Of a DNA stretch of 64,000 bases, positions 22,601 to 33,216 are shown one piece after another. The notes beneath the pieces are model-generated. The model was given only the letters and a program-made list of their open reading frames with translations. It made no database searches and had not been told where the DNA came from. A program made the translations under genes and the position numbers. How positions within the stretch are numbered: the stretch's first letter is position 1; every line of letters starts with the position of its first letter. This DNA comes from Saccopteryx bilineata (Eukaryota; Chordata; Mammalia; Chiroptera; Emballonuridae): positions 25,264,875-25,328,874 of the forward strand of contig NC_089495.1 in NCBI RefSeq assembly GCF_036850765.1, read 5' to 3'.

Positions 22601-22675
22601 CTTCCAATATTAAGAAAGATTACTTTCACTGAGCTCTTTTGAAAGAGGAAATATTCTGTAAAGCACGTGTCATCC
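19606..22675. other. Long AT-rich single-copy stretch
   Basis: About 3 kb without a recognisable young repeat or gene. It holds a TATATA tract at about 20300-20362 and a GT-rich stretch at 21104-21140. The open frame at 22194-22532 (plus) has no recognised domain and reads as L/F-rich translation of T-rich DNA. Confidence 0.5.
20300..20362 (+). repeat. TA-rich tract
   Basis: Tandem TATATA blocks with TTTATATTAAATATATACTA interruptions. Largely self-complementary. Confidence 0.85.
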
Positions 22676-22679
22676 TCTG

Positions 22680-23090
22680 TAGTAGATTCTATTATTGTTT
22701 AGCAAATATTCTCTCCCCCTCCTCCTGCCATGGGAGGAGTATACTATTAACATTGGGCATGGACATATGACTTAGCTAATGAAACGTGGGCATGTGTAAC
22801 AGTACACAATTCCCCCAATCCACTTGCACTACTGCTCACTATGATGAAAGACTGAGCCTTAGACAGTGGCTGCTCTCTCAGCCTGGGGCTTTGAGTAAGA
22901 AGACATTGGGGTGGTTCTGAACCTGACTCATTACCTGGAGCAAGTTAACAAAGAAGACCTGCAAAGCAGTTCAGATTGTTCAGCAACACATCTGTGTCTG
23001 TGTGAGAAAGCAATGTTTCTGGTTATATGCCTCTGAGATTTGGAATTGTTTTTATGAAGCATTTTCATTAGAGACATTTGTTTAGTGAGA
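22680..23090 (+). mobile_element. Unnamed old interspersed repeat, copy 1
   Basis: GTAGATTCTATTATTGTTTAGC, CCATGGGAGGAGTATACTATT, GGACATATGACTTAGCTAATG and the end TGGTTATATGCCTCTGAGATT TGGAATTG have counterparts in 23639-24060. The wording (CCAATGAAATGTGG-like, AAGCCACTGAGATTTGG-like end) is that of an old mammalian LTR or L1-associated repeat, which I cannot name with certainty. Confidence 0.55.
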
Positions 23091-23412
23091 ATTCAAAATT
23101 GTTATGGGCCAATGACTGCCATGCACCTCACATTTCCATCATTTCCAAATAAGATTGTGTAGTGCTGTCATCCTGGTCTTGTTCTGTCTTTACATGGTAT
23201 GTGTGTGCATGTGTGTGTATTCAAAAATCAAAGAGAATATAAATAAATTTTCTTTTGAGCTCAAAGGTGTCTGGATCAAGAAGAGCCATACTTGAACCTG
23301 CTAATACAAGATCTTGGATTTCAAATCAGATGCCTCTTGTGGTAGTCTCCTCAGAAGGCTATGAGTGAGTTTACTATAAATGTAAAAAGAAGGCGTATCA
23401 ATAGTTGAGACC
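23091..23412. other. Single-copy stretch
   Basis: No feature beyond a short GTGTGTGCATGTGTGTGT stretch at 23200-23218. Confidence 0.5.
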
Positions 23413-23530
23413 AAAATGGTAGACTGTGGTAGCCCTGGCCAGATAGCTCAGTTGGTTAGAATTTTGTCCCAAAGCACGGAGGTTGTCAGTTCAATCTTTG
23501 GCCAGGGCACATACAGAATCAGCTCGATGT

Positions 23531-23579
<49 letters not shown>

Positions 23580-23638
23580 CCTACCTCTCTCACTGAAATC
23601 AATAAATAAAAAATTTTTGAAAAAATGGTGGACTGGTA
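23413..23638 (+). mobile_element. SINE-D (VES-like), plus strand, with target-site duplication
   Basis: The body starts at 23432 with GCCCTGGCCAGATAGCTCAG TTGG and has a tRNA-like second promoter box region near GTTGTCAGTTCAATC and a long (CT)n before an A-rich end. AAAATGGTAGACTGTGGTA (23413-23431) and AAAATGGTGGACTGGTA (23622-23638) flank it. The head is that of the VES family of bats. Confidence 0.92.
23531..23577 (+). repeat. (CT)n microsatellite in SINE-D
   Basis: About 23 uninterrupted CT units inside the SINE body. Likely length-variable. Confidence 0.95.
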
Positions 23639-24060
23639 GATTATATTATTATTCAGCAAATAGTTACTCGCCCCCTTCCATGGGAGAAGAATACTATTGA
23701 GCTCCAACAATATCAGTTTTGCCATTTGACCACATGACTTACAGTGAACAGTGGCATGCTGGGGAAAGGAAGGGTGCGCCAGGTCTACAGCTTGGAAGGC
23801 TTTACAAAGCACTGAAAGTTTCTACCAGCTTTCTCACACTCCAGCTCTCATCAGAATAGCTCACCCCGGATAGAAGCCAGGCCTTCAACTTCGGTGTTAG
23901 GGTAAAAAGGTATATGAAGCAGCCCACAGCAGCAGAGCAGCCATAGCCGACTCACAGAACTGGGAGACTAAATCTGTTGTTGCTGCAATCAACTGAGACT
24001 TAGGAGATGTTTTCCTATGCAGCACTATTGCAGCAAAGTGGCCTAGGTAAACTTTTGATG
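23639..24060 (+). mobile_element. Unnamed old interspersed repeat, copy 2
   Basis: GTAGATTATATTATTATTCAGC, CCATGGGAGAAGAATACTATT and GACCACATGACTTACAGTGAA parallel the start of 22680-23090; GCAATCAACTGAGACTTAGGAG and GCAGCACTATTGCAGCAAAG parallel the family's end. SINE-D inserted at its 5' edge. Confidence 0.55.
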
Positions 24061-24747
24061 AGAGAGAGGATAATGTCTACATGTACTTAGCGTTTGAGCT
24101 AACCAAATTTCTGTCCAGTCAGCTACATACAAAAAATATCAAACTCAAAGGAGGGTTGTTCTTGAACATATTAAGTAAATTAAGAACACAGAGTCTTGTT
24201 CTAAACAAATTCTGCTCTCCACCTTGCATGGGAAAGCTTGCCAAAACTCTGAAAAAGGTTTGCTGGTATATATCTATATTTGTGCAATGGAATACAGTCA
24301 GCCTGCCTCACAGTGCAATTGGCCCTAGTCCAGGTAGAGGTAACCTGCATTTCTAGCATTTTTCTGGAAGTGGATCCAGAGAATTAATAACTTATGACCT
24401 TGAAAATATAATACCTTTGGGATAATGCACCAGAGCATTTTGTGAGCAATGACCAAAAAACTTTTTCTGAAATATTTACCTCTTGGTCAACCTTAATCTT
24501 TCTCTCTAATTGCTTGTATCATAATTAATAAAATCTACTTAATTGTGTGTACCATTGATATAATCCACTGCAAACTAAATATATACAAAAATTCATTGTC
24601 CTAAATTACATATTATTATTGTCAGTACTATTACTGAACTATACTATCAATGCTTAGAAATGTCTTTTAAAAAGTAAAACAATGCACAAAATATAAATGT
24701 TATAAACTCCATATATATAATTACATGTAAGTTTATAAGCATTTCTT
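24061..24747. other. Single-copy AT-rich stretch
   Basis: No gene or repeat that I can name. Confidence 0.5.
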
Positions 24748-24749
24748 AA

Positions 24750-25110
24750 AAGAAAATAGAGCCTGACCAGGCAGTGGCACAGTGGATAGAGCGTCGGACT
24801 GGAATGCGGAGGACCCAGGTTTGAGACCCCAAGGTCACCAGCTTGAGTGTGGGCTCATCTGGTTTGAGCAAAAGCTCACCAGATTGGATCCAAGGTCGCT
24901 GGCTTGAGAAAGGGGTTACTCGGTCTGCTGAAGGCCCGCGGTCAAGGCACATATGAGAAAGCAATCAATGAGCAACTAAGGTGTTGCAACGAAAAACTAA
25001 TGATTGATGCTTCTCATCTCTCTCTATTTCTGTCTGTCCCTGTCTATCCCTCTCTCTGACACTCTCTGTCTCTGTAAAAAATAAAAAATAATAATAATAA
25101 AGAAGAAAAT
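24750..25110 (+). mobile_element. SINE-B, full length, plus strand
   Basis: It starts at 24761 with GCCTGACCAGGCAGTGGCAC AGTGGATAG and keeps every body unit (CACCAGCTTGAGTG, GGTCGCTGGCTTGAG), CAAGGCACATATGAGAAAGC and the CTCTCTGTCTCTG end. The tail is an (AAT)n-rich stretch. AAGAAAATA at 24750-24758 and 25102-25110 is the target duplication. Confidence 0.95.
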
Positions 25111-25174
25111 ACAAAAAATATACTAATTTTCGTAACAACAAACTGTCTAATTTCATATCGAAGATGTAAAATGT

Positions 25175-25487
25175 TGCTAACCATGTAGTGGCGCAGTGGA
25201 TAGAGCATTGATCTGGGATGCTGAAGACCCAGATTTGAAAGCCTGAGGTTAACAGCTTGAGCACAGGTTTGCCGGTTTGAGTGTGGGATCATAGACATGA
25301 CCCTATGGTCAATGGCTTGAAAGCCAAGGTCACTGGCTTGAGCAAGGGTTCACTGGCTTGGCTGGAGTTCCCCGGTCAAGGCACATATAAGAAAGCAATC
25401 AATAAACAATTAAGGTGCCACAAGTATGAGTTGATGCTTCTCATCTCTCTCCTTCCTGTCTGTTCCTCTCTCTCTTAAAAAAAAATC
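25175..25487 (+). mobile_element. SINE-B variant with extra body units, plus strand
   Basis: CTAACCATGTAGTGGCGCAG TGGATAGAGC is a worn SINE-B head. The body has extra units (GCCGGTTTGAGTGTGGGATC, ATAGACATGACCCTATGGTC) that 24761-25101 lacks but the copy at 39233-39665 shares. It defines a longer, older subtype. It lies 65-75 bp after the previous copy, in the same direction. Confidence 0.92.
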
Positions 25488-25712
25488 ATGGAAAATATAT
25501 ATATATTTTTTAATTGGGCCAGGAAGGAAAAGAAGCAAGCTTAGTTTTTTCTCTGGTATAAGCTAGTAATCATGTATCATATTTTTCTGAAGTTTGATAA
25601 CTATATAAACATAAGCTCAAGTATATGCAGTGGGCTGTACAAAATTCTCCCTTCTCATCTTTTTTTTTCTTTAACCCACTTCATCTTAACCACATGCATA
25701 AAAGTTTTCTTA

Positions 25713-25955
25713 GAGGCAATGTGGTGTAGTGGATTAAAAATACCAGCTTTGAATTAAATAATCCTATTTCTAATCCTAACTGTGACATTTTCTGTGTGTT
25801 ATTTGAGAAGTTGAAATCTCTTAGAACATAATTTGTTTCATCTATAAAGTGGTCCTTATAACTTACTGTGAAGAATTGTTGGAGAAATAGGAAATGATAT
25901 ATTTAAAGTGCCTATCTCTGTGCCTGGTACATTCTACATGCTCAATAAAAGTGGG
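25713..25955 (+). mobile_element. MIR SINE, plus strand
   Basis: GGCAATGTGGTGTAGTGGATT, the CTAATCCTAACTGTGACATT segment, TTTGTTTCATCTATAAAGTGG and GTGCCTGGTACATTCTACATG CTCAATAAAAG give the whole MIR in order. Confidence 0.88.
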
Positions 25956-28900
25956 AGCACTTGTTTGTAATGTCGGGCTCTTGTTAGGAGTTTGATTGTT
26001 CTCCTCTTCCAAACTCTACTCAAGATAAGATCGGTGTCTTCACCCTACTTTGGAAGAGAACTCAACACCTGTTCAAGGGCTGAGAACTCAGTAAACATGG
26101 CACTGAAAACGTACAGCAAAATACAGACCTTATTTCTAGAACTGTTAACCACTTCTGCTATGCTGGCAGTTATGAGACATAATATGGGCAAGGTTTTCAA
26201 AAGGAAGAATAATACATTCTTTCAAGACCATTCTCATTTCAATGGTGATTGGTATGGCTGGATAAAAATCTCTTTTAGACTCAATGTCTTAGTGAAAAAT
26301 AAATAGCGTTAGTTTGTAATAGTGGTACATCGAGAAAGCCTCTGTTGATAATAGGCATGCCCTTGAATGCTGACTGAGTGATTGGGAGGTTGTTGGGCTG
26401 GTGGTATAGGATAAATGACAGCAAGTCCATAGAGCCAGGCTTCTCACCTGCTTGGTTGATAACACGGTAAGTCATGTGCCTGAGAGGAACTAAAGGAGGA
26501 GGTGACCTTGGGTATGTCCTCAGCTTCCATATTGGTTGGTTTTGTATTAAAACAAAGACTATGCCAGATTTTCTCCCCACTACAAAGTCTAGTCCAATCA
26601 CATAATTACCTGTTAAGAAAAAGAAAAAACTGTGAAAGTGTCTATTTATACCAAAAAACCCCCAAAAACAACCTAATCAGAAAGTAAAGAGCAAGTTAGT
26701 GCTATTCACTCTCAAGATAATAATTTATTTTAATAATTCACTCTCTAGGCAAAATCATAATATTTTAACTGCAAGTTCATCATACTATTTTTAGAAATAT
26801 ATCAGGAACTCTGAGGTGGACATTTTTCCAAACATCTCCTTACTAAAAATATAAAAATATTCAAAACTAAAAAGAATGATTTGTGAAATCCGAGCTGGAG
26901 ACTTGATTACATCATTTCAGAGCATGACACGGTGGCCTCAGTCTGAGAAAGCTTTCAGAAGCCTGGTCTGCGGGTCCTCCCAACCCCCCTTTCCTACCAG
27001 ACCTCGTGCCTGTGTGCTCACATTGGGGCACTTGGCAGTGGACAATGGTCTGGAAAGCAATCAGGAGAAGTAGCTATTAAAAGCTCGCAGACTTACTAGA
27101 GGGAGAAAAATGACTTTTGCTAAAAGCTACATCTCTAAAAGCCCCAAAGCTATTTCCCTATTGACCTATATGTATGGTCCTGTGTATCCATATTCACACT
27201 TTTCCCTTAATTTTGGGGGGGGGGTAATAATCTTTACATACATTTAAATTTAACACTTGATGAGCACTTAAATGGCTGAGTTAAACAAGAAGTCACTTGA
27301 GCAAGTTTGGCTCCTTGCCATTCCTTGGGATTTCATCAGTTGGGGAAACAATGTGCAGGACAGAAGCCAACGTCTAATTGCTTTATTTAATTAGACCATT
27401 TAGAAGGTGAAGGCAGCCTGAAGACCCTGCCTCTCTGCTTCCCCTCACCTGGGTAGAATGGCTTCGGTGGGTTCCTGTTTCTCTAGAATTTGGGACCATA
27501 GGATTAGCTAAAGTCTTCACGCCATTTCGTTTTTATTTCAGCATTTTTAGGGGCATGTCTTGGGTAGTTCTTCATTTTCCCTTCTGCTCTGCTCCATAAT
27601 AGGTGAAAATCAATCTTTTCCTTTCTGAAGCCAAGAAGACGGTTATAAGTCATTATGAATCAATAAAAAACTTGTTGCCTTTAGTAGTGGTGCATTTGTA
27701 GGTATTTTCTGAAGACTAAGAGAATGAGTGTTATTGATGAATTCTCTCTGTGACCTGAAAGACAGGAGGAAGGGAAAGTGTCCAGCTGTCGATTTATCAT
27801 AAACTTGAAATGACCATGGAAAACAGCATTTTGGTAGCACATTAAAGTCACTCACAGAATTGTTCCACTAGACTGAGTCCTCTGGAAGTCATCAGGTAAT
27901 AACCACCAGTGCGCTCAGGGATGGCATTGTTTACCTTTCTCTCATGTCAGGATTGCCTTCCAGAGGCGCTGTGAGCTCAGGGCTTCTCTGAACACCAATA
28001 AGAGGCACAAATGAACAGTTGGAATACTTACAACTTGGCTTAGCTAAATGTAATGAGTCCTTTTTATCACCATTTTAAAATAGCGTCTTAATAGTCAACC
28101 AAATGTAACCTCATTGCATTTAAATACTGGAAGGGAGCAATGGCAAATGCGGCCAAATTCTTAGGCAGATTGCTAACGGGATTTGGGTAGACAGGTTTCC
28201 TGATGAACTCTTCTGACTTCTCTATGGTAGAGACACAAATTTGGATCACGGGCCAGGTAAGATTGGGAAGTTGTGTGAACAAAACGTTTCTCTACAAGTT
28301 TGCACCACCTTTTTCATAGAAACTGAAATTTTACCTTTTAATTTGAGAGTGTGAACACTGAATGCACAAGGTCAGGGGTCATGGACACTGGATCTTATCT
28401 TCACGAAGTGTAAAAATACTTATTCCACCTCTGGCCCAATTCCTGCATTTTGGAGAATTTACAGCACTTGCCCATGGGCATACAACAGAGAAGGCGGTAG
28501 CAGGGTCAGGACTGTGGGGCAAAGCTGACACTTACCAAACTAGTTTCATGTGGGTTTGATTTTGATGTCTCCTTTCCCCATCCGCACAATAATCCTCTCA
28601 CTGTCAGTTACTTCTGTGATTTTGCACAAGCCAAGAGAGAGGTGTGTGTGAAGGTCTGTGCGTGTGTGAGACCCTCATTCCCTTGCATAGGTCCTGCAAG
28701 CAGTGACCCCAACGTCGACAGTATCCTCCAGAGTAACCAACTTCAGTGATTGTTTTGCTACACAAGCTTATAATTTACAAAAGGAGATGACTTTCTTTGG
28801 CTCATAAATTATGATCCTTTCTTTTAAATCTAGATGGTTTACTACTATGGTGGCTAGGCGAAAATGATTTCCCCAGGGGGTGGGTGACAGAAAGTAACTT

Positions 28901-29055
28901 CTTCTTCATCAGGGAAGATACATGAGGCTTCACTCTCAGCAAGATGGATAAATAGGACCATGGTTATGGCAGCCAATCATTTTCCCAGAGGACAGGACAA
29001 CACTGGGGTCAGTATTGGGTTCAAGGCCCTAAGATACAGAACAGAATGATGACGG
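25956..29055. other. Long single-copy stretch
   Basis: No gene recognised. A worn minus-strand MIR may lie at 28440-28530 (ACTTGCCCATGGGCATACAAC). A run of nine G lies at about 27217-27225. The open frames here (for example 25992-26306, 26281-26601) are overlapping and unsupported. Confidence 0.5.
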
Positions 29056-29059
29056 CTGG

Positions 29060-29285
29060 TGTGTGAAACCAGGTATTGTGCTAACCCCTTTAAACACACA
29101 AGTGTATTTTTAAATTCTCGCTATGGCTAAAGGCATGAATATTATTACAGTCTCTATCTTGCAGTTTAGAAAAATGAGGCTCAAAAAAAGTTGATTCTGT
29201 TGTCTAAGGTATCTCAGTAACAGAAGAGCTGGCTTTTAACTTAGGTTAGTTGACTTCAAGTTCTACATTTATGACCATCACACTC
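29060..29285 (-). mobile_element. MIR SINE, minus strand
   Basis: AGGTATTGTGCTAACCCCTTT, ATTACAGTCTCTATCTTGCAG, AAAAATGAGGCTCAAAAAAAG and CAGAAGAGCTGGCTTTTAAC match the reverse-complement MIR. Confidence 0.78.
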
Positions 29286-29424
29286 TGACCTGAGTAATGC
29301 CTGATTCAGGCATCCAATTTCACAATTAAAGACATGCAAACCCAGAAAGACAGTGTCATGAAAGAGTACGGTTACTAACCTCTATATGGAGTGACTTACC
29401 TCCTGGTCATGTATTGTCTTACAC

Positions 29425-29545
29425 TAGCTGTCAAACTCAGGCAGGTCACCTATACCCTGTGGCCTCCTCCCTCATTCTTATAAAATAAAAGTGTTAAATC
29501 ATTTGATTTCTATTATCTCTTCCAATTCTAACTTTCTGGAGTTAG
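29425..29545 (+). mobile_element. MIR3-like 3' half, plus strand
   Basis: AACTCAGGCAGGTCACCTAT, CTCCCTCATTCTTATAAAATAA and TTTCTATTATCTCTTCCAATTCTAAC parallel the 'ctaaggtcccttccagctctaa' ending seen in MIR3-type elements. Confidence 0.6.
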
Positions 29546-29672
29546 TTTGCAACCAGGCCAAGGGCAGAAGACAGTTCACAAGACATTGAGTTCAATGTGG
29601 ATGTCACAACATGAGATTGACTGCTACTGATACAAAAGAATTTACAAAATGTAAATACTAAATTGTATTATG

Positions 29673-30076
29673 AAAGAAGTTTTTTTTGTTGTTGTTGTTG
29701 TTTTGTATTTTTCTGAAGTTGGAAACGGGGAGGCAGTCAGACAGACTCCTGCATGTGCCCGACCGGGATCCACCTGGCATGCCCACCAGGGGGCGATGCT
29801 CTGCCCATCTGGGGTGCTGCTCTGTTGCAACCAGAGCCATTCTAGGGCCTGAGGCAGAGGCCATGGAGCCATCCTCAGTGCCCAGGCCAACTTTGTTCCA
29901 ATGGAGCCTTGGCTGCAGGAGGGGAAGAGAGAGACACAGAGGAAGGAGAGGAGGAGGGGTGGAGAAGCAGATAGGCGCTTCTCCTGTTTGCCCTGGCCGG
30001 GAATCGAACCTGGGACTCCTGCACGCCAGGCCGATGCTCTACCACTGAGCCAACTGGCCAGGGCAAAAGAAGTTTT
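29673..30076 (-). mobile_element. SINE-A, minus strand, with target-site duplication
   Basis: The body at 29684-30065 is a near-consensus SINE-A with a (GTT)n tail on the plus-strand left side. AAAGAAGTTTT is repeated at 29673-29683 and 30066-30076. Long open frames on both strands here are artefacts of the stop-poor SINE-A body. Confidence 0.96.
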
Positions 30077-30273
30077 AAAGAGCATGTTCTAGAATTTAAA
30101 ATTATTTTTCTTATTATATAATACTTAATGAATAAAAAGATACTCAAAAAATAAAACTTAAAAAGCAAAACATAAATCACCTATAATTTTATCACATTTC
30201 AAATATATCACACTTACTAGTTTGGTGAATATATTTCTAGACCACCCTCCCACTCTCTTTTTTGGTACCCATA

Positions 30274-30637
30274 TGTGCAGGTTTTTAGAAGAAGAAAATT
30301 TTTATTTTTTTTTACAGGGACAGAGAGAGAGTCAGATAGAGGGATAGATAGGGACAGACAAACAGGAACAGAGAGAGATGAGAAGCATCAATCATCAGTT
30401 TTTTGTTGCAACACCGTAGTTGTTCATTGATTGCTTTCTCATACGTGCCATGACCGCGGGCCTTCAGCAGACTGAGCTATCCCCTGCTCGAGCCAGTGAC
30501 CTTGGGTCCATGCTAGTGAGCTTTTTGCTCAAGCCAAATGAGCTGGCAACCCCAGGGTCTCGAACCTGGGTCCTTCTGCATCCCAGTCCGATGCTCTATC
30601 CACTGCGCCAATGCCTGGTCAGGCTGTGCAGGTTTTT
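30274..30637 (-). mobile_element. SINE-B, minus strand, with target-site duplication
   Basis: The body lies at about 30296-30624, from TTTTTTTTTACAGGGACAG to CAATGCCTGGTCAGGC. TGTGCAGGTTTTT is repeated at 30274-30286 and 30625-30637. It is nested in the L1 at 30165-31385. Confidence 0.95.
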
Positions 30638-30696
30638 TAAAAAGAAGTATTGATCATCATATAACCTGTTTTTGATTCCTAATATACAGTGCAGGT

Positions 30697-31080
30697 TAAT
30701 ATCTTTCTTTTTTATTTTTCTGAAGTGAGAAGCTGGGAGGCAGAGAGACAGACTCCTGCATGCATCCGACTGGGATCCACCCAGCATGCCCACTAGGGGT
30801 TGATGCTCTGCCCACCTGGGGCATTGCTCCCATGTGACCGGAGCTATTCTAGCACGTGAAGTGGAGGCCCATGGAGCCATCCTCAGCGTCCGGGCCAACT
30901 TTGCTCCAATGGAGCCTTGGCTGTGGGAGAGGAAAAGAGAGACAGAGAGGAAGGAGAGGGGGAGGGGTGGAAAAGCAGATGGGCACCTCTCCTGTGTGCC
31001 CTAGCCGGTAATTGAACCCAGGACTTCCACATGCTGGGCCAACGCTCTACCACTGAGTCAACCAGCCAGGGTAATATCTT
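30697..31080 (-). mobile_element. SINE-A, minus strand, with target-site duplication
   Basis: The body lies at 30706-31071, somewhat diverged (GAAGTGAGAAGCTGGGAGG). TAATATCTT is repeated at 30697-30705 and 31072-31080. It is the second SINE nested in the same L1. Confidence 0.94.
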
Positions 31081-31469
31081 AAAATATAAAATACAGCCAT
31101 AACAGTTGCATAGTACTCCATTCAATGCATGCAAAATAATTGATGAAATCTCTGCTTTGTTGTTTCCATTTCATAAATTTGTTTTTATTTTATTTTTTCT
31201 ATTATGAGGAAATTTCTTAGAGCTAATTACATGTAATAAAAGAACAAGAAATAAATGCTACCTTAAAGATTATGTACTTTAAAAAAGATTTTTAGATACA
31301 TACTGTTAAAACCTTTGCAGAAAAATTTATTTATTTTCATCAGCACTATTCTCCCAAAACCGAGTAGAGTACCAAACCCTCATCAACACTAAGCATCCTT
31401 TTAGCAAGTCCTGCCAAACCACTGTTAACTCCTCAGTGTGGCTCTAAGGTAGGAACACAGGAGGGTTGG

Positions 31470-31685
31470 AGCACAGCCAGACGACCTGGATTGAATTGGG
31501 GCTCTGCCACTTGCTACTTTCTGACTTTTCGCAATCAGCTCTACTTCTCTGTGCCTATAAAATGGACCCTAAAATAGAAACCCCTGTAGGGTTCCATGTT
31601 ACATAAGGTGACCTATGTAATGGAAGTAGAACAGTGCCTGCACACAGTTAAGATATATTGTAATTGTTAGCTATTGTCATTATTC
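31470..31685 (+). mobile_element. MIR SINE, plus strand
   Basis: GACGACCTGGATTGAATTGGG, GCTCTGCCACTTGCTACTTTC, CTCTGTGCCTATAAAATGGAC and ACAGTGCCTGCACACAGTTAAG are in the MIR order, with low divergence for this family. Confidence 0.88.
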
Positions 31686-32240
31686 TTTAATTACAAATAA
31701 ATTTGAGCACTTTAATAAGCTTGTTAACCATTTGCTTCTTCTTTACTCAAATCCTGATTCCAATATTTAGCTCATTTTCACAGTCAAGGATTCTGCTTTT
31801 TCTTTCTTTATGTTGTAAGAAGTTACTAGAGGCTTGGAACATTACCCCTTTGCTTCCCACATATTGCAAATAATCATCATCATATTTTCAAATAAAACAC
31901 AGAGGCCCAGAGAGTTTGACTATCTTCTCTTCTAACATCCCATCTAGGGGTCTTTATTTTTCATTCATTTGTTCTAACAAAACCTTTCTTTTTTTAAACT
32001 GTTTTGTGTTCTTGGTAAATTTTTCAATTGCATTCCTCTTTTTTTCTTTATGTTCAATCCAAATCTGACTTAAAAAAATAAAATTACACCTTGGGAACAC
32101 AGGTCTCTTAGGAAAAATATTATAATTTTAAGAAAAAATTTTAAGAAAATTATAATTCTTTCAGCTGTTTACTTTTGATTGTCCTTTATGATTCCATTTA
32201 CAGCTTCTGAAACCTGTTCTAACTATGCTCTCTGTTCTCC
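31686..32240. other. AT-rich single-copy stretch
   Basis: No feature recognised. Confidence 0.5.
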
Positions 32241-32244
32241 ACTT

Positions 32245-32866
32245 GTGGGAGGAAGCATTCTGAGATGGGTCCCAAGATTTTTACCCTTCCAATATACACA
32301 CCACGTATAATCCTTTCCCTTCGAGTGTGATGGAATATGGTAGGATTACATCCCTGTGATTAGGTTACATAACCTGGCAGACAAAAAAGATTGTATAGAT
32401 ATAATTAAGGTCCCAAATCAGATGATTTGGGGGTTAATCAAAAGGAAGATTATCTTGAGTAGGTCTGAGAAGCAAAAGCTCTTAAAACAAAGAAATGGCC
32501 ATCTTAAAGGGAACGGTTTTCCTGCGACCTTGAAGAAGGAAGCTCCCGGATAGTGACAGGGCCAGGGGACCAGGAGCTGAGGTGGCCTCCAGAGGCTTGG
32601 ACCAGCCCACTGATGGCCAATAAGAAAGCAAAGACCAGTCCTACAACTATAAAGGACTGAATTCTGCCACCAACCAGGTAAGCTTGGAAGAGACCACTGA
32701 GCTTCAGAAAGGAACATAGCTTGACTGACACCTCGACTGTATCTCTGTGAGATCCTGCACCAAGGACCCATCTGCCACATGCAGGCACTCCTGACCCAAG
32801 GAAATAATAAAGGTATTTTTTTAAGTCTTCAGTGTGAGGTAATCTGTTGCATAGCAATAGAAATCA
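32245..32866 (+). mobile_element. MLT1-like LTR (ERVL-MaLR), plus strand
   Basis: The order GTGTGATGGAATATGG, CCTGTGATTAGGTTACATAAC, ATTATCTTGAGTAGGTCTGAG, GACACCTCGACTGTATCTCTG TGAGA, CTCCTGACCCAAGGAAATAATAAAG and GAGGTAATCTGTTGCATAGCAATAG AAAT is that of MLT1-type MaLR LTRs. An AATAAA signal lies at 32806-32811. The start is set by similarity and may be off by tens of bases. Confidence 0.75.
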
Positions 32867-32973
32867 CTCCACCCTGTGGCCTCCTCCACATGAAGTCCTT
32901 GTTTCTCCTCTGTGTTCTCATACACTTCAGGCATATTTTAATAATGCAACTTCCCTTTTTTCATTGAACTACA

Positions 32974-33216
32974 TACTGCTCACAAAAATTAGAGGATATT
33001 TCAAAGTGAATATGAAGTGATAAAAAAGAAGCATTTGATTTTTTTTATTAAACAAGAACATTAGAGAAGCAAACAACAAATCAAAGAAAGCTGTTTGGTT
33101 ATGCAAATGAGGTACAAAACCAACTTTTACTTCATTGGTGAAACTGCACTATATAAAAGGCTAAAAGTACTGGAGTATCTGCAAGTTCGCTGATCCCCTA
33201 ATTTTTGTGAGCAGTA
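32974..33216. mobile_element. Mariner-type MITE, complete, with TIRs and TA duplication
   Basis: A 239-bp element (32976-33214) with 22-bp terminal inverted repeats: CTGCTCACAAAAATTAGAGG AT on the left and the complement of CTGCTCACAAAAATTAGGGG AT on the right (one mismatch). A TA dinucleotide flanks each side, as for Tc1/mariner insertions. It cannot code for a transposase, so it is non-autonomous. The interior carries an octamer, an inverted CCAAT and a TATA box in promoter order, listed separately. Confidence 0.93.
33101..33160 (+). promoter_or_regulatory. Promoter-like motif set inside the MITE
   Basis: ATGCAAAT (33101-33108, the octamer bound by POU/Oct factors), ATTGG (33134-33138, reversed CCAAT) and TATATAAAAGG (33150-33160, a strong TATA box) stand in that order within 60 bp. 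The motifs are seen directly. That they drive transcription is inference; no downstream gene is visible. Confidence 0.5.

Larger units (their letters stand above)
30165..31385 (-). mobile_element. Old L1 3' UTR, minus strand, split by two SINEs
   Basis: The left part (ACATAAATCACCTATAATTT TATC, GGTGAATATATTTCTAGACC), the middle (30638-30700) and the right part (ACAGTTGCATAGTACTCCATT, CTGCTTTGTTGTTTCCATTTC) follow one reverse-complement L1M 3' UTR. They are separated by a SINE-B and a SINE-A. Confidence 0.6.

Noticed and set aside
29642..30085. Open frames up to 147 codons on both strands
   Set aside because: They lie in a SINE-A copy. The same frames recur at 9499-9807, 35165-35464 and 41140-41541 because the SINE body is poor in stop codons.
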